A DNA stretch of 64,000 nt. Source: Rhipidocladum racemiflorum (lineage: Eukaryota > Streptophyta > Magnoliopsida > Poales > Poaceae). This document shows, one piece after another, positions 59,562-64,000 of the stretch (positions are counted from its first letter, which is position 1; every line of letters begins with the position of its first letter). The DNA is taken from NCBI GenBank assembly GCA_036346355.1, contig JAYEVF010000027.1, forward strand, positions 1,922,001 to 1,986,000, in the 5' to 3' direction. The notes under the pieces were generated by a model. The model saw nothing but the letters and a program-made list of their open reading frames with translations, had not been told where the DNA came from and searched no databases. The translations under genes were made by a program, and so were the position numbers.

Positions 59562-59843
59562 ATGTCGGACAGCGATTCGGAGAACGCAGAGCTCTGGTTG
59601 GACCTCGACTTCGCCACGATGGAGTTGGCGGAGGAGAGGGCAGCGGCGAAAGACGCTGCCGCCGTCGCCGCTCTCATTGAGTCTGTGGTGGCGCTTGCGG
59701 AGGTGGAGGACGTGCTGAAGGAGATTCTCGGGCGGGAGCGTCGTGACGCCGCCACCGTGGAGGCCCTTGTTCGTCTCGTGCCTTCACTCTGGGTGGTTGC
59801 GGACTTGATCCGCGAAGCCTTGGTGCGGTCGCGTCGCGGTTAG
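59562..59843 (+). CDS. second antisense ORF of element F, 93 aa
   Basis: Intact frame from MSDSDSENAELWLDLDF to SRRG with a good TATA box upstream and an A/T-rich stretch after (59935-59995). The protein is helical and acidic at first (ELAEERAAAKDAAAVAAL), Val-rich later (VEALVRLVPSLWVV). No known domain. Position between pol and the Transposase_28-type gene, antisense to pol, is typical of grass Tat-lineage elements. Might be a transcribed element gene; I give it no function. Confidence 0.5.
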   Translation: MSDSDSENAELWLDLDFATMELAEERAAAKDAAAVAALIESVVALAEVEDVLKEILGRERRDAATVEALVRLVPSLWVVADLIREALVRSRRG

Positions 59844-59862
59844 GTGCTTGCATCCGGCTCCG

Positions 59863-59901
59863 CAGCACCAGCACCAGCACCAGCACCAGCAGCACCAGCA
59901 G
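59863..59901. repeat. CAGCAC microsatellite
   Basis: Six CAGCAC-type units with two extra CAG units, directly after the 93-aa ORF. Confidence 0.85.
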
Positions 59902-60430
59902 GATCGGCGGCAGGAGCCGCCCCTCCCCTTCTTTTTTTTTTAGCGTGAGAAAATGAAAAAAAAGTCAGTAATGTAAATTACTCTCATTATGGATTACAAA
60001 TCAGTGTCCTTTTCACTCTTCTGAGTTTAATCGTTTTGTCCCCATTCTTTTTGAGCGGTTTACACTAGCTGGCAGCCCCAGCCCCCGCAGCAAGGTGCCG
60101 GAGGGCCGAGATCTTATCGACTTTAGTCTAGTGACCCCGATCCCTGTTCAATAAAACTCGTGAGGTATCGATCGTTATTCCCGAGTGGTTGGTGCCTTCT
60201 AGCTTAGTCTTTTCTATCTCGTGCGCTAGTGCAGACGTTCAGATGTTACCGCTTAATGCGATCTCGTCTCGAACGTGAATTTTTGTATATTCTGCATTGG
60301 CACGGGTAGGATCAGACGATACGCTAGTAGGTGGATAACCACTCAGGACTAATCGGGTCACTAGTGAAAACTGATCAAAAAGCCAGATAGTCGGGAGCTT
60401 TACTTAATGCATGAGAGCAAGATACATAAC
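59902..60430. other. spacer between the antisense ORF and pol of F
   Basis: No frame of note on either strand. A T-run (59932-59941) and AAATGAAAAAAAAG could serve 3' end formation of the plus-strand transcript. Confidence 0.45.
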
Positions 60431-63400
60431 TTATGCGTAGAAGCGACGCAGCTGTTCGGCGTTCCAAGTATTCGCCAGGACCTCGCCATCTTCCCGTCTG
60501 AGTCGATAGGCACCCGGCCGGACCGTCTCCTCCATAATGTAGGGACCTTCCCAAATAGGAGAGAGCTTGTGCTCACTTTTCTGGTTCCTCCTGAGGACCA
60601 GATCTCCTTTTGAAAAGGCTCTACTTCTGACATTGCGAGAATGGTAACGCCGAAGTCCCTGGAGGTACTTGGCCGACTGGATGGCTGCAACGTTTTGAGC
60701 CTCCTCGAGTTGATCAAGCTCTTCCATTCGGCCCCCCTCGGACTCGGCCTCCTTGTAGTTCCGAACCCTCGTGGATTCAAATTCTAGCTCAGTCGGCAGA
60801 ACCGCCTCCGAGCCGTAAACCAGGAAAAAAGGGGTTTGCCTAGTTGCTCGGCTGGGGGTGGTTCTGAGTCCCCAGAGTACCGACGGTAACTCCTTCACCC
60901 ATCGGGCAGCGTATGGTTTGAGGCGATCGAAGATCCTGGCCTTGAGGCCCTGGAGGACCAGGCCATTAGCCCGCTCCACCTGCCCATTGCTTCGTGGATG
61001 AGCCACCGAGGCGAAGCAGATCTTGATTCCGACGCCCTCGCACCATTCTTGAAATTCTTCACTCCTGAATTGGGTGCCATTGTTTGTGATGATCCGGTTG
61101 GGCACTCCGAATCTAACCACGATATCCTAGAAGAACTCCTTGGCCTTAACCGCAGTGATAGTGACGACTGGTTTGGCTTCGATCCACTTGGTGAACTTGT
61201 CAATGGCTACGAAGAGGTAGGCGAAACCACCTTGCGCCTTCTTGAGTGGGCCCACTAAGTCGAGCCCCCAGACCGCAAAGGGCCAAGAGATGGGGATACT
61301 TTGCAGCTCCTGTGCCGGCAAGTGTGTCTGCCTTGCATAGAACTGGCAGCCCTCGCAAGTTCGAACGATCTCCTTAGCATCCGTCACTGCCGTAGGCCAG
61401 AAGAAGCCCTGGCGGTAGGCTTTCCCAACCAAGGCGCTTGACGCCGCGTGATGGCCGCACATCCCCGAGTGGATTTCTTTGAGCAGGTCTCTTCCCATTT
61501 GTTCCGGAATGCACCGCCTGAGGACTCCCGAGGCGCTCTTCCGAAAGAGCTCCTCGCCAATCACCGCATAGGATTTGGCTTGTCAGGAGACGCGTTCGGC
61601 CAGAGCGGTTGCCTCTGGAAGTTTGTCCTTCAGGAGATATTCTAGATACGGGGCCGTCCAGTCGGGGTCAATGAGCAAGACTCCGGTCTCAGGATCCTTA
61701 GTTGGCTCCCGTCGTTTTGCAACGGTTGGTTCGTAAAGATCCTGGACGAAGATACCACTCGGGACCTCTGCTCGAGTGGCTCCGATTTTAGCCAACTCGT
61801 CGGCTGCCTCATTATTGCGGCGGAGGACATGAACCAGCTCCAGACCATCAAACTTGCCTTCCAATTCTCGGACTTGCTGGCAATATGCCGTCATAGTCTG
61901 ATCGACGCACGACCAGTCCTTCTGTACTTGGCTTACCACCAACTGGGAGTCACCGCGAACCGCCAGTCGTCGGATTCCGAGCGATGTGGCGATGCGGAGC
62001 CCATGGATAAGCACCTCGTACTCTGCGGCGTTGTTCGAGGCCGGGAAGTGAATTCGGAGGACGTACTTCAACCTGTCGCCTTTCGGCGAGACGAGGAGAA
62101 TTCTCACCCCAGCCCCGCCGAGCATGAGAGATCCATCGAAGTGCATGCTCCAATATTCTGGCTCTTCTTCCATGCGGGGGGCCTGGGATTCGGTCCACTC
62201 GGCCGTAAAGTCGGCCAAAGCCTGGGACTTGATGGCGGTGCACGGTTTGAACGAGATGTCAAAAGCTCCAAGCTCGGCTGCCCACTTCGAAATTCTTCCA
62301 GTAGCTTCTCGATTATGGAGGACCTCTCCCACGGGGAAAGAAGTCACTACTGAAATCGAGTGCCCTTGGAAGTAATGCTTCAGCTTCCGCGACGAGATTA
62401 AAATTGCGTACAGGAGCTTCTGAACTTGAGGATATCGCGTCTTGGATTCGCCCAGTACTTCGCTGACAAAATAAACCGGGCGTTGCACGCCGTAGCGGTG
62501 TCCAGATTCTTCCCGCTCCACAACTATCACGGCGCTGACTACATGAGTTGTTGCCGCTATGTAGAGCAGGAGAGGTTCACCTAGCACCGGCGAGACTAGA
62601 ATTGGAGGGGTGGAGAGGAACACCTTGAGTTCTTCAAAGGCTTGCTGTGCCTCTGCTGTCCATTCAAAGCGGTCCTGCTTCTTGAGGAGCTTGAAGAAAG
62701 GCATCCCTCGAACTCCAAACCGGGAGATAAACCTGCCAAGCGCTACCATGCAGCCAGTAAGCTTTTGGACATCTTTTTGGCTGGCAGGCGGGGCCATCCT
62801 TATGATGGCCCCGATTTTCTCCGGGTTTGGCTCGATCCCACGATGAGAGACAATGAACCCGAGTAGTTTCCCGGAAGAAACTCCGAAAACGCACTTCTCA
62901 GGGTTTAGCCTCATCTGGAACGCCCTCAAACTTGCGAACGTCTCGGCCACATCGGAGGTGAGGCTGTCCTCTGTCTGGGTTTTAACCACTATATCATCCA
63001 CATATGCTTCCACATTGCGTTCGAGCTGATGGTGAAAACACCGCTGTATCGCGCGCTGATAAGTTGCGCCAGCATTCTTCAGCCCAAACGGCATGGTGAT
63101 GTAGCAATATGCTCCGAATGGGGTGATAAACGAAGTCTTCTCACAATCCTCCTCTCGAAGCCGGATTTGATGATAGCCTTGTTGAGGTCGGTGTAATCAA
63201 CACACATGCGCCAGCTTTTATTCTTCTTTTGGACGAGTACAGGGTTTGCCAACCAGTCGGGATGATACACTTCTTTAATGAAGCCTGCGGCTAGCAGCTT
63301 TGTGATCTCTTCCCTGATGGCTTCTCGGCGGTCTTGGGCGAACCGTCGCAACCTTTGCTTGACTGGCCTGGCTGATTGGTTTACATTCAGTGCGTGCTCG

Positions 63401-64000
63401 ATCACCTCCCTGGGGACCCCGGGCATGTCCGACGGCTTCCAGGCAAAGACGTCTCTGTTTGCCCGCAGAAAAGTGACGAGCGCATCCTCCTATTTGTCTC
63501 CGAGCCCTGTCCCGATCAAGGCGGTTCGCGCCGGATCGGACGGGTCGAGGAGGATTCTTTTGGTACCTTCCTCGGGGCCGATCCCGGGGTTTCGCGCTTT
63601 GCGAGTAGGGACGCTGCCTTCCGGCTTGTCGGAATTCGCCTCTTGACAAATCCTTTCCCGACCCGCTAGCGCCTCCAGCGACTCGGCCATCTCGCAGCTC
63701 TCCCTGTCGCAAGAGAAAGACTGCTTGACATCACCGCGTAGTGTGATAATACCACTCAGACCTGGCATTTTCAGCATTAAATACGCGTAGTGGGGCACTG
63801 CCATGAACTTGGCTAGCGCTGGTCTCCCCAAGATGGCATGATACGCTGTCGCGAAGTCTGCCACCTCGAAGCCAAGGCTCTCCGTCCGGTAGTTGTCTCT
63901 TGTGCCAAATGTGACCGGCAGAGTGATTTGTCTGAGTGGTATCGCCGACATTCCGGGTATCACTCCGTGAAAAGGCGACGACCCGCCTTTAAGCTCCGAC
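60431..64000 (-). pseudogene. element F pol: protease, RT, two RNase H domains, integrase
   Basis: Right to left: protease end (ILGRPALAKF, about 63830); RT (MCVDYTDLNKA; then a deletion at about 63175 that removes the first catalytic Asp; MPFGLKNAGATYQR; YVDDIVVK at 63004-62981); first RNase H, degraded; archaeal-type second RNase H (MHFDGSLMLGGAGV, about 62150; NNAAEYEVLIHGL; GDSQLVVSQV); integrase finger (to CEGCQF), core (LDLVGPL, TNNGTQF with Asn for the catalytic Asp, NGQVERAN), ending LRRFYA. In-frame stops at 63490-63492, 61583-61585 and 61127-61129. Inactive; the 5' end is off-window. Confidence 0.9.

Larger units (their letters stand above)
56121..64000 (-). mobile_element. Element F: Ty3/gypsy Tat-lineage element, 3' LTR lost, continues off-window
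   Basis: pol on the minus strand (60431-64000) carries a second, extra RNase H, the mark of the Tat lineage. Its 3' region (56121-60430) holds a plus-strand multi-exon gene of the putative gypsy-type transposon family (Pfam Transposase_28), as known from Grande- and RIRE2-like elements. The left end is abrupt against A2 at 56120/56121, with no LTR, so F was truncated there. Confidence 0.85.

Overview
The window is intergenic, repeat-packed plant DNA, almost certainly from a grass (Poaceae). It holds Ty3/gypsy chromoviruses with a tRNA-iMet primer site, a Tat-lineage element with an antisense multi-exon gene, a CACTA element with TNP2-type coding, hAT and Helitron elements, and captured fragments of plant genes, including a DUF1618-like grass family. 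I see no intact host gene. Coordinates and family calls come from reading the sequence; no alignment or database search was run.

Layout. One old Ty1/copia element in minus orientation (5' LTR starting at 45270, pol running off behind the CACTA at 3761) is the base layer for 1-45270. Four large insertions split it. A CACTA derivative (1-3761) sits in its integrase. A Tekay-like chromovirus, element A (4875-22685), sits between gag and protease and carries a truncated sister element B (5529-11531) inside its 5' LTR. A solo LTR, D (22947-36128), sits in gag, contains a coding-poor LTR element C (23521-36055), which in turn contains a solo LTR of the A family, A' (29934-33409). A 7 kb Helitron (36945-43988) and a 1.1 kb hAT element (44008-45099) sit in the copia 5' LTR. 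Target-site duplications visible at most junctions support this nesting.

From 45271 to 46801 is the only stretch without an obvious large element. It has a 270-bp hAT MITE and one small open frame with a signal-peptide-like start. From 46802 to 56120 is a second A-family element in minus orientation (A2). Its 3' LTR holds a 273-bp Helitron and a solo LTR of the B family (E, 48574-52045); its pol is broken off in the reverse transcriptase. From 56121 to the window end is element F, a Tat-lineage Ty3/gypsy element: pol on the minus strand with a second RNase H, and on the plus strand a six-exon antisense gene plus a second short antisense frame with its own TATA box.

The most unusual object is the 7 kb Helitron. 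Its 5' 2.7 kb is present twice as an almost perfectly symmetrical inverted repeat (38568-41271 and 41287-43988, 15-bp spacer). Both outer ends are the exact Helitron 5' terminus. The arms carry captured fragments that look like PATROL1/unc-13-homolog, RAB5 exon 1 and a type II membrane protein, so a transcript would fold into a long hairpin. A second result is a stem-loop near the 3' end of the A and B family LTRs, seen in six copies, with a compensatory base-pair change between the two families.
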